Under the pieces are notes generated by a model. That model had not been told where the DNA came from and made no database searches. It worked only from the letters and a program-made list of their open reading frames with translations. Positions 32,986 through 44,514 of a DNA stretch of 64,000 nucleotides are shown piece after piece. Position numbers and translations under genes: made by a program. The stretch is from Delphinapterus leucas (lineage: Eukaryota; Chordata; Mammalia; Artiodactyla; Monodontidae). The DNA lies in NCBI RefSeq assembly GCF_002288925.2, contig NW_022098049.1, positions 3,187,936 to 3,251,935 of the forward strand, written 5' to 3'. Position 1 is the first letter of the stretch; each line of letters starts with the position of its first letter.

Positions 32986-33966
32986 AGTTAACTCAACCAA
33001 TAGTTACTGAGCACTTACTATGTAGCAGGCACTGTTCTAGGTGCTGGGGATACATCAGTGCACCAAGTAAGCAAAGTCCCCGCTCATGTTCTATCAGGGA
33101 GAGATCGAAAGTAAACAGGAAATCTAGTAAGTAGGTAAAAATTCTAAAGTATGCTCCAATGATACATACATGTAGGTGATAAGAGCTATGGAACAAAGGA
33201 AAAGTAGAGACGGGTAGGGGTGATTGGGGTGAGGACAAGTTGCCATTTAAAATCAGGTGTTCAGAGTAGACCTTGCTGAAAGGTGACATTGTGTTGACAT
33301 TTTAAGGTGAAGGTGTTAGCTCTGCAGACTCCCGGGTGAAGAATGTGATGGGTGGTAAAGTGGAGTTATGTCTAAGGTGTCCCAGGCCAGCGGGGCTGGT
33401 GCCCAAGAGCAAGGGAGCCAGGGGAAGGCGGCGGGAGAGGAGATTAGGGACTTGATGGGGGCGTGGGAGGGGGACGCTTTAGGGCCTTGTATGGATGTGG
33501 ACTTTCACTCTGAAAGAAGTGGGCACCCCTGGAGGGTTTGACTCGGACGAGTGACATAGACGGGCTTGTTGTAAAGGCATTACTCTGGCTGCTGAATTGA
33601 GAAGGGATGTAGGTGGCAATGGTAGAAGTGGGGATATGAGACTAGCTAGCAGGCTCTTCCAGTAGTCCAGAAGTGAGGTCGCGAGTGTTGCCTTCTGTAC
33701 ACATTCTGAAGAAAGAGCCAATGGGATGAGATGAGCTAGGTGGACACGCCAGAGTGTGTGAATAATCCAAGCGGAGAAAGGGGGTCAGGAAGGAGGCAGT
33801 GGTCACGCGTGGCAAATACTACGGACAGGTCAGTCTGGCCAGGGCAGTGACTGCCCGTGAGACCTGGCAACGTGGAGGTCGCTGGTGACCTTGACAAGGG
33901 CTGTCTCAGTGGAGTGGTGGGCATGAAAGCTGACTGGAGTGGCTTGAAGGAAGAATGGGAGGAGAG

Positions 33967-34640
33967 AAAAGTTAAAAAAAAATTTTTAACTTTTAACTGT
34001 GACAAAATACACAAAACATAAAATTTACCTTTTTTTTTTTTTTTTTGGCCGCGCCTTGCAGCTTGCGGGATCTGAGTTCCCCAACCGGGGACGGAACCCA
34101 CGCCCTTGGCAGTGAAAGCGCGGAGTCCCAAACACTGGACCGCCAGGGAAGTCCCCCAAATTTACCATCTTAACCACGTCTAAGTGTACAACTCGGGAGT
34201 GTTAAGTACATTCACGTTGTTATGCAGCCGATCTCCAGAGCTCTTTTCGTCTTGCAAAACTAAAACTCTACACCCGTTAAACAACTTCCCATTCTCCCCT
34301 CCCCCCAGCCCCCGGCAACCACCATTCCACTTCCTCTAAGAATTCACCACTTTAGATACCTCATACAGTATTTGCTTCATTCACTTAGCATAATCTCCTC
34401 AAGGCTCAGCCATGTTGTAGCATGAATCAAAATTTCTTTCCTTTTTAAGGGTGAATAATATTCCGTTGGATGTATACACCACGTTTTGTTTATCCATTCA
34501 TTCATCAACGGACATTCGGGTTGCTTCCACTTTTTGGTTACTGTGAATAATGCTGCTATGAACATGAGTGTGCAAATATCTCTTTGAGACCCTGCTTTCA
34601 ATTGTTTTGGGTATATACCCAGAAGTGGAAATGCTGAATG
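33967..34640 (-). repeat. Old L1 (L1M) 3' region, antisense
   Basis: 'cttaaccacgtctaagtgta', 'agtacattcacgttgttatg', 'ttatccattcattcatcaac' and 'gtgaataatgctgctatgaa' are the inverse of an L1M ORF2 end and 3' UTR. A short SINE is inserted at 34030-34157. Confidence 0.8.
34030..34157 (-). mobile_element. CHR-type cetacean SINE, short class
   Basis: Inverse short SINE: T tail, 'ggccgcgccttgcagcttgc', ending 'gaccgccagggaagtccc'. The 9-bp TSD aaatttacc is perfect at 34021-34029 and 34158-34166. Inserted into an old L1. Confidence 0.92.
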
Positions 34641-34728
34641 AGGCAGAGAAAAGTTTTGCTGCAAAGGGAAGCATAAAAAAGGGGTGGGGGGGTGTAGCTG
34701 ACAGCAGAAGTAGGGTCACGAGAAGGTT

Positions 34729-34750
34729 TTGTTGTTGTTGTTGTTTTTTA
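34729..34750. repeat. Short (GTT)n microsatellite
   Basis: About five GTT units followed by a T run. A possible length polymorphism. Confidence 0.7.
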
Positions 34751-35034
34751 ATACAGGAGAAATAGCAGCATGTTTTCACTTGATGGGACTGATCCAGTAG
34801 AGAGAGAAAAATTGAAAATGAATTGCTGGAGCAGTGTTCTTGGGTAGGTGAAGGGGACTGGATCTTGTGCACAAATGCAACGGCTGGCTCCTTTGGGGCC
34901 AAAGGTGGGAAGGCAGAGTCTGTGGAAACAGGTGCAGGAGAGGCAATAGACTGGTGGCTGGAATTTGTGGTCGTTTCTGGTTATGCCAATGTTCTCAGTG
35001 GACTAGAAAGCAAGACTGTCAACTGAAAGTAATA

Positions 35035-35290
35035 CATAATAATAGCTACCAACTTTGAGAGCTGAACACTATGCTCGGAGCATTGCTTCATTATCTGTAA
35101 ACTTCACAGTTAGTTAGCAAAGTAGCTATCTTTTTTTTAAATCCTCATTTCACAGATGGAGAGAATGGAGATTCAGAGAAGTTAAGAAACTTGACAAAGT
35201 CACACACACAGCTAATCAGCAGAGGCACTTGTCTTCTCTCCAGGTTTGCTTGACGCTGAGGCCCATACTTTTTCTGCTACACAGCCTAAG
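35035..35290 (-). repeat. MIR SINE, antisense
   Basis: 'cctcatttcacagatggaga', 'gattcagagaagttaagaaa' and 'cacacagctaatcagcag' give the inverse MIR over nearly its full length. Confidence 0.8.
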
Positions 35291-35589
35291 ATGTTCTCAT
35301 TCCGTAACACCTGTCCTGTCATGAAACTACAATACTGATCTTCAGGGACCCAGGGCTCCAGGTCCCCTCCTCGAAGCACTGACTTGATATTTCAACTAAA
35401 TATCTGTGTGGGATTGATTTGTTGGAGGTGGGAAGGTAATGAAAAGAGAACAAAAGAAAAGGGAACAATTCTAATAATTTTAAGGCACATCTTTTCATTC
35501 TCAATCTTGCTATTTAGAACCTGGTTGCAAACACCAGGTCGCTAAGCATCAGTGACCAATTGCTCTCGCATAATTACACTTTGAATCAA

Positions 35590-35757
35590 CTCATCCTTAT
35601 TACACTAGGAGGTAAATGTTATTATTGTCTCCATATTATAGACAAGAAACCTGAAACCTTAAATTTCCAAGAAAACGCCTTTGGAAAGTCATAGAGCTGC
35701 AATCTGAATCCAAGTCCTCAGCTTCAGAGTTTGTGTCCTTAACCTCTGTATTGTTCT
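35590..35757 (-). repeat. MIR SINE, antisense
   Basis: 'gtctccatattatagacaag', 'gtcatagagctgcaatctga' and 'gtgtccttaacctctgtatt' follow the inverse MIR. Confidence 0.72.
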
Positions 35758-35984
35758 GGTGGTGGGACTCCCTCCCCAGGGCCCCTGGGCCAGCATCTGC
35801 CTCTCGGCCCACAGTTTGGACAGTGGGCTGTGGTCCTTCACTCCTTCAGTCTCACTGTTCTGATGACTCAGCCAGGCTGGGGCCTTCTGTTGGGGTGGAA
35901 GGGCCTGCCGTAAGAGGACTGACCCAGGCTGAGGGGACATCTCCCAGCACAGCCAGTTTGGCATGAGGACAAGAGCTGTGATCT
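35758..35984. other. Unassigned sequence, no gene seen
   Basis: GC-rich non-repeat stretch without recognisable coding content. Confidence 0.3.
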
Positions 35985-36110
35985 GGATTTAATAAAATCC
36001 TGGCTGAAATCTCATGTTGTAAAATAGGGACCATACTTTATTCTTACAGGGTTGCTGTGATGATTCCAGATGCACATTTATAGCTGTTGAAGGTTCTCGA
36101 AGAAGGTGCA
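35985..36110 (+). repeat. MIR fragment
   Basis: 'catgttgtaaaatagggacc' and 'cagggttgctgtgatgatt' match the MIR core and 3' half. Confidence 0.7.
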
Positions 36111-36189
36111 GAAGAGAAACCTTCGGACAGCATTAAGGTGACTCATTACAACTTGAAGCGATGTCTTCTAGACAAATGATCTTGTATTT

Positions 36190-36745
36190 TTCACTTCCAC
36201 ATATCTCTTCTGCAGAAACATTGGCTCATGGCCCAGAGGTTTATATATGAGGAAGTTCATTGCAGTTGTGACTGCAATAGAACAAGATGGGAAATAACCT
36301 GAATGCCCCAGGATAGGCAAATGGCTAAACACACATTGTGGTACCTCCATACAATGGAATACTATGGAGCCATTGACAAAATGCCAAGCAAGGTTCTAGA
36401 AAGACCAACACGAAAAGAGTTCCAAGATGCAAGGTTAAGTGAACAGAAGAAGTCTCAAAACGGTATAATTTGATCTTATACTTATGAATGGGCTGATATA
36501 TAAATTGGATTTTAAAATATATACCTACATTTACAATATATAATAATAAGTGCATGTTTTAAAACCCAATCACATATTGAAAATGTCTTCCTAACTGCAT
36601 TGAACAAGGCCTGGATGGATGTGACACCTATTTGCTAACACTGGGTGCCCCTGGGGCAGGGAATGGGATTGGGGAGAGAACAACGAGGGGCAAAAGAGAA
36701 CATTTATAGACTCTGTAAATATATTTCGGCCTTAAAAATGTTTTA
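36190..36745 (+). repeat. Old L1 (L1M/HAL1) 3' region, sense
   Basis: 'ggatgggaaataacctgaa'-type sequence, 'acacattgtggtacctccat', 'acaatggaatactatggagc' and a terminal AT-rich part match the ORF2 end and 3' UTR of an old L1. Confidence 0.7.
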
Positions 36746-36747
36746 TA

Positions 36748-36872
36748 GGGAATTCCCTGGTCGTCCAGTGGTTAGAATTCCTCGCTTTCACTGCCAAGGG
36801 CGTGGGTTCGATCCCTGGTTGGGGAACTAAGATACTGCATGCCACGTGGCGTGGCCAAAAAAAACAAAAATA
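36748..36872 (+). mobile_element. CHR-type cetacean SINE, short class
   Basis: Starts gggaattccctggtcgtcc, has 'gtgggttcgatccctggttg' and a tail 'aaaaaaaacaaaaa'. A short TSD gttttat lies at 36740-36746 and 36874-36880. Confidence 0.9.
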
Positions 36873-37009
36873 AGTTTTATGATGATGAAATATTTGTTTA
36901 CTACTCATATACCCAAATAAGACTATCAAATAGTGTGAAAAAAATAAGTAACGACTCCTAATGGTGAAATTTCAGGCACCAGTAAATAGATTGGTCCATA
37001 TTCACCGGG

Positions 37010-37140
37010 ACCCAGGATCCCTGGGTTCTGTTGGTTCTATTGCTGCCTCTGACACTAGCCGTGTGATTTTGGACAAATCACCTTCTCTCCCTGGGCCCTA
37101 GTTTCCTCTTGTAATGAGGCGGCTGAGCTACAGTACCAGT
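37010..37140 (+). repeat. MIR fragment
   Basis: 'ctctgacactagccgtgtga', 'ttttggacaaatcaccttc' and 'ccctagtttcctcttgta' are MIR landmarks. Confidence 0.78.
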
Positions 37141-38239
37141 TGATAAGCATTTTTATTATTAACTTCCAAGCATCGGGCCTCTCTTTGCAAATGCACTTTT
37201 GTATGTAGAAGACCAAAATATGAAACAACCCAACAAGAAAGTGTGTCAACAACCCAACCATTTGTGCCCCAGACCCATTATCAGGGCTGACATTTTCTGA
37301 CTCTAGTTGAAGGCAAGGAACCAAATCTACCAGCCAGAGCTGTACTGCCTCTCAAGTGAGTGGAAAATAACTGGGAGATCTGAAGTGACCAAGAGCTCAC
37401 GTGTAACAAGTTGCACTAGCAAAATGTTTCCCTGAGCATTAAGCCCACAGCCTGGCAGCTGTCTGATAGCTCAGGGAAACACTTGGGCTCCAGGGAGACC
37501 ATTGCTGTTTCTAGAGAGTTCTGTAAGGACCCCAGGTCTTTGGAAGAACCATACATGGGTGTTTTTCAGGGGAATCAAGTCGCAGGTTTTTGTGCCCAGA
37601 TCCTCCAGCCCCAGCTTCAGCCGCTGACCCAGAGCTATGGCTCTGGGATGGCAGCAGGAAGACAAGGCCACTGGAGAAAAGGTGGCGGCAAGAGGAGAGG
37701 TCAGGTGCAACACACACCACATTGTGAAACATGAGGAAGGCTGATCGGTGTCCCTCCCCGGCTCTGAAAGGCGCCATCTCGACTTCTGTGGACTTGACTG
37801 CAGCCTCCTCTGGCTGGAACTGGCATGATAAGGATCGTTTTGTCTCCTTTAGGAGCAGGGTTGGATACCCCACAGTTCTCTGCGTCATTAGAGCCCAGGG
37901 ACTGTACTGTCCATGTCCTGAGTTATAACGAGCAGCTCATCACTCAGAATGAAGCCTGGGCCTTGTGCTCATGGGATTCTATTCACATTTGGCCCAGACT
38001 GACCCAAAACTCAGAAGAGGTGGGGATAGAGGGACTGGAGTCTGTCCTGAAGGAGGGAAAGACAGATGTGCAGGGCCATTCAGTAGGATTCCTTCCTGGC
38101 CCAAGTCTTCTCCATGGGCAGAAGCCAGAGTTTCACACCTCCCTGACTTTTGCTGCCCATTTGTGGGATGGAGAGCTAGGGACCTGGGTTAATGACCAGT
38201 TAGAGTCCAAGTCCCCACTCCCACCAGGGCACACCAGTC
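37141..38239. other. Repeat-poor sequence, no gene confirmed
   Basis: One of the longer stretches without a recognisable repeat. Open frames reach 175 codons on the plus strand (37825-38352) and 125 on the minus (37888-37511); neither has a domain, and the longer one runs into a MIR. Confidence 0.35.
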
Positions 38240-38400
38240 TGGGGGTGAGGAGACCTGGGTTCATGTCCCAGTTGGGTCACTTTCTCATTGCAAGGCTAGT
38301 CACATGCCTTCCCCGGTTCTCAGTTTCATTTTCTTATGGGGTATTGGATTAGCTACTTTTCAAGGTCTCTGCCAGGCCTACCAGTGACTCTAGATCTAGA
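38240..38400 (+). repeat. MIR SINE
   Basis: 'gacctgggttcatgtcccag', 'gttctcagtttcattttctt' and the gap pattern match MIR. Confidence 0.72.
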
Positions 38401-38454
38401 CTGTAAGAGCCTTGACAGGGCTCTGCTTCCTTAGTAAGACAAAGGGAGTGAGCC

Positions 38455-38695
38455 ACAATGCTGAAGCGTGTGGATCCTGGGATCAGACTTCCTGAGTTTA
38501 AATCCTGACTCTCCTTTCCACACTGTGACTCTGGCAGCAAGGTTTTCAATCTCTCTGAGCCTCAGTTTCCACACTGGCAAAGTGAAGGTAAGAATTGTGT
38601 TTACTCCATATCATGAGAAATGCAAGCGAGAATCCCCATGGAGCTCAGGACCCAACTCAGTAAATGTTCAATAATCCTTAGCTTATTATTTTGAA
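38455..38695 (+). repeat. MIR SINE, nearly full length
   Basis: 'ctgagtttaaatcctgactc', 'ctctgagcctcagtttccac' and 'cagtaaatgttcaataatcc' span head to tail in order. Confidence 0.85.
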
Positions 38696-38819
38696 TTTCT
38701 CTAGTCTATTATGTTGCCAAGATCATAGCAGATATTAGCTAAAATTGTTGCTAGATGAAAACATCACACCTTACCTACCAGAAATTCAATTATACCACAG
38801 GCCAAATCACGTACCCCGT

Positions 38820-39110
38820 AAAGTTCATTCATTCATTTGTTACCGATCAATCAATATTCTTTGAATGTCTTAGGTGTGGCATCCCAGACTGAGGATGCAA
38901 AGACATCAAGATCTTCCTCTAGAATTTACTCTGATACAATCTTACCATAGACACACTTTACTGAGTAAGAAATATTTGTTGAGCATTTACGGAATTCAGA
39001 GAACTGTCCTGGTGTCGTTGGGGACTCAATACGATGGCCCATTTCCCACCCACAAGTTTAGAATTTTAAAGGGAAGGAAAAGCACATACTTGTGAAGCAA
39101 CTTAAAGTAA
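38820..39110 (-). repeat. L2 3' end, antisense
   Basis: A 'ttcattcattcattt' tail, 'aatatttgttgagcattta' and 'cccacaagtttagaatttta' fit inverse L2, with an internal imperfection. Confidence 0.6.
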
Positions 39111-39164
39111 ATTTCAAGTCCTCCTCCTATGATCCCCAGTGGTGACCAATTTGCATATTTGTGA

Positions 39165-39350
39165 TAAGCGCTGAGCATTTGTGTGCCGGGGACAGGATCT
39201 ACAGCATTCCATGCAGGAACCCACTCAGCCTCATGAGGCAGTCACTTGTGTTAAACCCATTTCACAGATAAAGGAACTAGTCTCACCGAGACTAAATAAC
39301 TTCTCAAGGGTCACAGAGCTGGCAAGAGGCAGAGGTCTGTCCTCTCTCAT
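39165..39350 (-). repeat. MIR SINE, antisense
   Basis: 'acccatttcacagataaag', 'caagggtcacagagctggca' and 'gaggcagaggtctgtcc' are inverse MIR landmarks. Confidence 0.78.
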
Positions 39351-39359
39351 CATACCCTA

Positions 39360-39640
39360 CTGTATCCATTTGCTGGGGCTGCCTTTACAAAGTACTACAG
39401 ATGGGTCACTTAAACAACAGATATTTGTTGTCTCACGGTTCTGGAGGCCGGAAGTCCAAGATCAAGGTGTCAGTGGGGCTGGTTTCTCTGGCAGGCTGAG
39501 AGGAAGAATCTGTTCCGTGCTGGAGAGGAAAGTCCCAGTGGTGCCAGCCACTCTCCCATTGGGATGGACCAGCTGGCATGACAGGAGGGCAGGTAGAGAA
39601 GGCGACAGGTCACCTTCTGTGTATCAAAGTGTAACTGCAA
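39360..39640 (+). repeat. MLT1-type LTR (ERVL-MaLR), partial
   Basis: 'tgtatccatttgctggggct', 'cacttaaacaacagatattt', 'gttctggaggccggaagtcc' and 'aagatcaaggtgtcagtg' are the first half of an MLT1 LTR; the 3' half is missing. Confidence 0.85.
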
Positions 39641-39649
39641 CAAGAATGA

Positions 39650-39850
39650 GAAAACAATGGCTACTGATTGATGAATTACTGTACTCCAGGCACTGAGTAA
39701 GGTAGTTTGCATGTATAATCTATTTATTCTGCACAGCAACCCTAACAGATAGATATTACCTTTTCATTTCCTAGATGAAAAAACCTAGATTCATAGAGAT
39801 TAGGTTCTTGTTCAAAAAAACTGACCCCAAGGCTTAACCAACATGGTGTC
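39650..39850 (-). repeat. MIR SINE, antisense
   Basis: 'gtactccaggcactgagtaa', 'tttcatttcctagatgaaaa' and a diverged 3' part fit inverse MIR. Confidence 0.65.
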
Positions 39851-40389
39851 TGGCATTTAAAAATTATGAAACATTAGTAAATATTATTTTACTACATGGC
39901 CTCCTTTCCCATGGAGCTTTTGGGTTAGAATAACACCCTTTTTCCCTTCCCTCTATTCTGGTTGATTTGGATCCCTGCCTGGGCCTGATTAGTTCATACC
40001 CTGGGGCTGTGGATGAAGCTGGTGAGTTACAAAGACAGTAGCCACAGGCTATGTGCCTTTGGAACAAAGCTGGGCAGGGCCACGGAAGAGGAAACCTGCC
40101 CCCAAGGGCCCACCCTGTGCAGTTTTCCCTGAGCTGTGGGACCTTTACACACTCCGCTCCCTGTGCAGGACTGAAGTGAGCCCAAGGTTTTATTCTGGAG
40201 GTCGCTGTTGACGTTGCTGAAGAAAACACCATTGTTTTAATTGTTCCAGAAAGTGGGCTGGGACAGACTTTCCCAGGGGCTGAGTCCTTGGTCAGAGACA
40301 GAGCAGAGGCTGGGGAGCAGTAGAAGCAGGGCCGGGGCTGGAGGGACCCAAGCCAGGGCCCTCTGGCTGCCTCTTGGGCTCTCCAAATG
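39851..40389. other. Unassigned sequence, no gene seen
   Basis: No repeat or exon recognised. Confidence 0.35.
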
Positions 40390-41600
40390 TTTTCCTGATT
40401 ATAAAAGTAATTTTATCAATTATTGTTTTCTAAAACCTACAAAAGTATATAAAATAAAAAGCGACAGTTCTCCTCACAATCCTAGCCATAGGTTTCCACA
40501 ATTATTCTGTTCAGAAATCAAAATTATATACACATATAGTCAATAAAAAGGATCGTATCATTCTTCATCTGCTTTTGCCACTTAATGATATGGGCACATC
40601 CTGTTCTGTCTATACAGAATGCAGTTCTATTTAATGGCTGTACAGAGTTTGATTGTTTCACTGTGTGGAAAAAGCACAATTTATTTAACTGGATTTTACA
40701 GACTTTTATATTGTTTCCAATTTGTGACTCTCACAATATTGAAATAAAAATTCTTGTATATAAGTCTTTGTCTTCTTGACCAGTTATTCCTTTAGGATTA
40801 AGTCTTAAAAGTGGAGTTGCTGTGTATTGGAAAAAATGAAAACTCTAATTTTAAAAGATACATGGACCCCAATGTTCATAGCAGCACTATTTATAATAGC
40901 CAAGACATGGAAGCAACCTAAATGTCCATCGACAGATGAACAGACAAAGAAGATCTGGTGCAAATGCCATTTGCAGCAACATGGATGAACCTAGAGATTA
41001 TCAAACTAAGTGAAGTAAGCCAGAGAAAGACAAATATCAAATGATATCACTTACATGTGGAATCTAAAAAAATGACACAAATGAATTTATTTAAAAAACA
41101 GAAACAGACTCACAGACATAGAAAACAAACTTATGGTTACCAAAGGGGAAAGGAAGGGGGAGGGATAAATTAGGAGTTTGGGATTAACAGATACACACTA
41201 CTGTATAAAAATAGATAAACAACAAAGACCTACTGTATAGCACAGGGAACTATATTCAGTATCTTGTAATAACCTATAATGAAAAAGAATCTGAAAAAGA
41301 ATACATATATATCTGAATCACTTTGCTGTATACCTGAAACTGACACAATATTGTAAAGCAACTATACTTCAACTTTAAAAACGTGGAGTTGCTGGGTCAA
41401 AGGATAAACGTATTTAAAATAAAAAATTTGATGTGTATATGTGTATTTCCAGGTTGACCTCTGTAAGTGTTCGATATGGTAACATACCCACCAACACTAT
41501 TTGAGACGACCTGCTTCTGCTCCTCTGCCTACTAAGCACTGTACATTGTACATTTATGTCTTATTTTAAATTACATTTAAAAAAATCATGAATGAGGTTG
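40390..41600 (-). repeat. Old L1, antisense, split by a young L1 end
   Basis: 40390-40822 ('atggctgtacagagtttgat', 'gaaataaaaattcttgtata') and 41395-41600 ('gctgggtcaaaggataaac' across the junction, 'acatacccaccaacact') are one antisense old-L1 3' region. The insert is 40823-41382. Confidence 0.72.
40823..41382 (+). mobile_element. Young L1, 5'-truncated, sense
   Basis: Starts in the end of ORF2 ('gttcatagcagcactattta'), with 'cctactgtatagcacaggga' and 'gtaaagcaactatacttcaa' in the 3' UTR. The 12-bp TSD gtggagttgctg is perfect at 40811-40822 and 41383-41394, in the middle of an old L1. Confidence 0.93.
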
Positions 41601-41859
41601 ACCATATTTTCTTTTTCTTTTTTTGGCTATCTGTATTTTTCTGTAGTTGCTGGTGATATTGTTTGTCTCCTAGGGTGTACTCACAGGATCTTGAGGAAAT
41701 TATAACCTTTGCTTGTATTACCAAGACAGAGATCTTCACATTGTTGGCTTTCAACTGTCTGGGGAAAAGGGACCAGTGACCATAAGACTCAGAGGTCAGT
41801 TGTAATCATTCCTTCATTAATTCAGGGCAATTCATTTATTTATTCACTTGGAATTTATT

Positions 41860-42480
41860 CACGCTTTCATTCACTTGGAAATTATTTCTGTAGTAATCCA
41901 TTGCTCTCGTTTACTCATTAATCATTTTTTCAAGTAGTTATTGAGCATCTGCTGCCTATGAAAGAGCAGATCCCCTGGGGAACTCAGGGAAATCTGCTGT
42001 GGTGACTATTCTTCCTGCCTAACGTGGACATCAGTCCTGTAAATGGTGCCCCAGGAATTCTGAGCCAGCAGGGTGGAAAGAATGGTGAGAGAGTCTATGA
42101 TCTGGGAAGTCCTCCCAGAGGCGGCATTAAAGGATCAGCAGGTTGGGTATGGAAAGATGCAGAATGGGTCCCAGTAGGGAAGCAGAGTGAGGGAAGGGAG
42201 AACTTCACAGGAGGAGAAAATGGTACAAAGACAAAGGCGGTAGCGTGAGGCTGGCATGAGGGCGGCTGGAGCAAAGGTGCTTCTAAAAGGCGATCAGAGG
42301 GAGATAATATGGGATTGGGATAGTGGTATGTGTCTGCTCTGCTAATGCATGTGGACTTTGCTCTGTAACCACCAGGGAGCTAGGGTAGGGCAGAGCTGTG
42401 CTTTAGGAAGATGATTCTGGCAGCAGCGTGGAGGACATGTTGGAGGGGAAGAGACAGAGGCAGTGAAGGCTGTTGACAAA
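41860..42480 (-). repeat. L2, antisense
   Basis: 'gtagttattgagcatctgct', 'gcatgtggactttgctctgt' and 'gatgattctggcagcagcgt' are inverse L2 landmarks in order. Confidence 0.65.
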
Positions 42481-42849
42481 ATAGCAAAGGTGAGAGATGG
42501 AGAGCCTGAGTTGTTGAGGAGAGGACTGGGCTGGGAGTCGGAAGAGGTGGGCTCCTCTTCTCACTCTGCCACTAGCTTGTCTATAAAGGGAGCTGCTTTC
42601 AGAAGGGTCGGAAGACCATCTCTCAAACAGCATGAACCCAGCATCGCATCACTCCACGAATCCCCAGCTCTTTATAGAACATCCGCTGGTCTCAAGGTTC
42701 TCCTCCAGGTGTGGGGCAAATAATGAGAAGGCATGATCACCGGTAGTGAGGGAGGCAGCAGGGATTATGGCAACACCACACACGAAGTCTTGCTGGAGGA
42801 GAAGCAATGAGCTATTGAGATATTCTCTTTTTTTCTCCTTCATTCTTTT
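42481..42849. other. Unassigned sequence, no gene seen
   Basis: No firm repeat or coding signal. The left part may extend the antisense L2. Confidence 0.3.
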
Positions 42850-43080
42850 TGACAGCTGCCAAGCAATTCCATCCTTTGAGTGCTCCGTAATTTATTTACC
42901 TATTTCCTGATGAATTTCCTGAACATTTGCAAATTTTTGTTATAAACACTGTTGCCATGGAACTCTTGGTGCACTGGATCTTGAGCACAGGTAAGAGCAC
43001 TTCTGCAGGGCAGGTTCTTGGTGGTGGAAGAGTGTACTTCAGATCGTGAGAGCTTTTACTGAATTGCCCTCCCCAAGGGT
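42850..43080 (-). repeat. Old L1 fragment, antisense
   Basis: 'tttttgttataaacactgtt', 'gagcacaggtaagagcact' and 'ttttactgaattgccctccc' match the inverse of an old L1 ORF2 end. Confidence 0.55.
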
Positions 43081-43084
43081 CCTC

Positions 43085-43230
43085 TTTATTATTCGAACGA
43101 CTAAAGTGAGTTGCAGAGATGTGTCACTTGCCCCCGAACCATATCAATGCTAAGATTTTGCCAGAATTTGAGTCTAGGCGGGTCAGTCTTCAAACCTCTG
43201 TTCTCTCCATTATGCTATAAATTCCTGAAG
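43085..43230 (-). repeat. MIR fragment, antisense
   Basis: 'gatgtgtcacttgcccccga', 'ttgccagaatttgagtctag' and 'ctccattatgctataaattc' fit inverse MIR. Confidence 0.65.
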
Positions 43231-43590
43231 ATCTTTCCATTGTGACCCTCTGATGTTTATTTTTTGCTCCCTACCCCAGAGCAACCAGCAAGAAAAAACC
43301 TTACAATGAAAGGTACCTGTTTGGGAGACAGAAAAGAAGTGGGTCGGGGGTGGGAGGGCTGGAGTTCCACTCTAGGGTTGGCACGGGGAGGGGGACATGG
43401 CAACTCCCCAAGACAAAAGCTGGGGCGGTAGCTTAAATACGATGAAGAAAGGCTGAGTTTCTGAGGTGTGAGCACGGCAGCTCAGCCTAAGAGGAAGCCC
43501 TGGAGGCTTCCTGGGAGAACAACTGGAAAGTGCCCAGATGGCCTGCACCTTCATCTGGAAAAATCTTTGATAAGGCGTTCTCAGCTCCGC
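43231..43590. other. Unassigned sequence, no gene seen
   Basis: Left flank of the tandem duplication. No repeat or exon recognised. Confidence 0.35.
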
Positions 43591-43864
43591 ATCCTTCCTA
43601 TTAGCTGAATTACCTGGGGTCCTTCTGACATCTCTGCCCAAAGGGGTGGTGGTGAGGAAATGGAGCTCTGGTGTCAACAGCATTTTTCTTGAGTCCCATG
43701 GGACTCCGTTATACTTCCTGGCTTCTCTCTCTTTCTGCTCGCCCCCTCCTCCCACCCAGGCTTCCACGCACCAACATCATGGAGACTTGAAGTGACAATG
43801 CACGAAGTTGGGGGCTTCCCACAGTGAAATTCAGCCTCCATATGCTGTGCAGTGTCGGATGGGG

Positions 43865-44025
43865 GGGGTTGAAGTCAGGCAGCCAGGGCTCAAATCCTGG
43901 ACCTTCGTCTTTGGAACCTAAGGCAAGAGACTCAACCTCTCATCATCCACAAAACAAAGATACCAATAAACCTGGTCACAGGATTGCTGTGCAGGTTAGG
44001 GGAAATCGTCATTGTGTTGCATTTT
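43865..44025 (+). repeat. MIR SINE inside copy A
   Basis: 'cagggctcaaatcctggacc', 'aggcaagagactcaacctct' and 'cacaggattgctgtgcagg' are MIR landmarks; the same element recurs at 44789-44949 in copy B. Confidence 0.78.
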
Positions 44026-44154
44026 CCAGACTCCCCAGTTTGCTGCGGTGATGGCTTCTGACATTTGGCACGGAGGTGAGTGAGGATAAAAATAATGACA
44101 GCACTGGAGGGATGCTGAGCACATGCTAGGCAGAGTCCTAAGTCTTCACATGGC

Positions 44155-44340
44155 TTGTATTAGCTATCTATTGCTCTGTAACAAATTCCCCCCAAACTTA
44201 AGTAATAGACGTTAAACATTATTTTATTTTACTCACACAGTTTATGTGGATCAGGTGTCTGGGAGCAGCTTAGCTGGGTGGCTCTGGCTCAGGGTCTCTT
44301 GTGAGGTTGAAGCCAGGATGTCAGCTGGGGCCGGAGGATC
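44155..44340 (+). repeat. Old LTR-like repeat, first part, in copy A
   Basis: 'tgtattagctatctattgct', 'ctgtaacaaattccccccaa' and 'cagcttagctgggtggctct' resemble an MLT1-like old repeat. The family name is uncertain. The copy-B version continues to its natural end at about 45760. Confidence 0.6.
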
Positions 44341-44514
44341 ATCTGAGGGCTTGACTGGGGCCGGGGGATCATCTGAGGGCTTGACTGGGACAGGAGGATC
44401 ATCTGAGGGCTTGACTGGGGCCGGGGGATAATCTGAGGGCTTGACTGGGACAGGAGGATCATCTGAGGGCTTGACTGGGGCCGGGGGATCATCTGAGGGC
44501 TTGACTGGGGCCGG
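44341..44514. repeat. 30-bp minisatellite, copy A (about 5.8 units)
   Basis: Exact 30-base period starting atctgagggcttgactgggg. Two unit types alternate: type a ends ccgggggatc, type b has gggacaggaggatc. Order: a, b, a (gata variant), b, a, a (cut at the duplication joint). Confidence 0.95.

Larger units (their letters stand above)
32990..34960 (-). repeat. Long antisense L2-like copy split by an old L1
   Basis: 32990-33780 has many inverse L2 landmarks ('actgttctaggtgctgggga', 'gggccttgtatggatgtgga', 'tactctggctgctgaattga'). 33780-33965 and 34640-34960 continue the same old repeat ('tggcaacgtggaggtcgctg', 'ttgacaagggctgtctcagt', 'ctgatccagtagagagag'). The old L1 at 33967-34640 lies between. 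The part beyond 33780 is less surely L2. Confidence 0.65.
43591..44514. repeat. Tandem duplication, copy A (924 bp)
   Basis: Runs from 'atccttcctattagctgaat' at 43591 to 'ttgactggggccgg' at 44514, then starts again at once as copy B. By eye the copies differ at only a few places: a C/T near 43704 versus 44628, a C/T near 44282 versus 45203, and a 3-bp length change near 44218. It contains a MIR, the start of an old LTR-like repeat and a 30-bp minisatellite. Confidence 0.95.

Noticed and set aside
37825..38352. 175-codon plus-strand open frame
   Set aside because: No domain recognised, another frame is open over the same bases, and the end is in a MIR.
39181..39696. 171-codon plus-strand open frame
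   Set aside because: It lies across a MIR and an MLT1 LTR.
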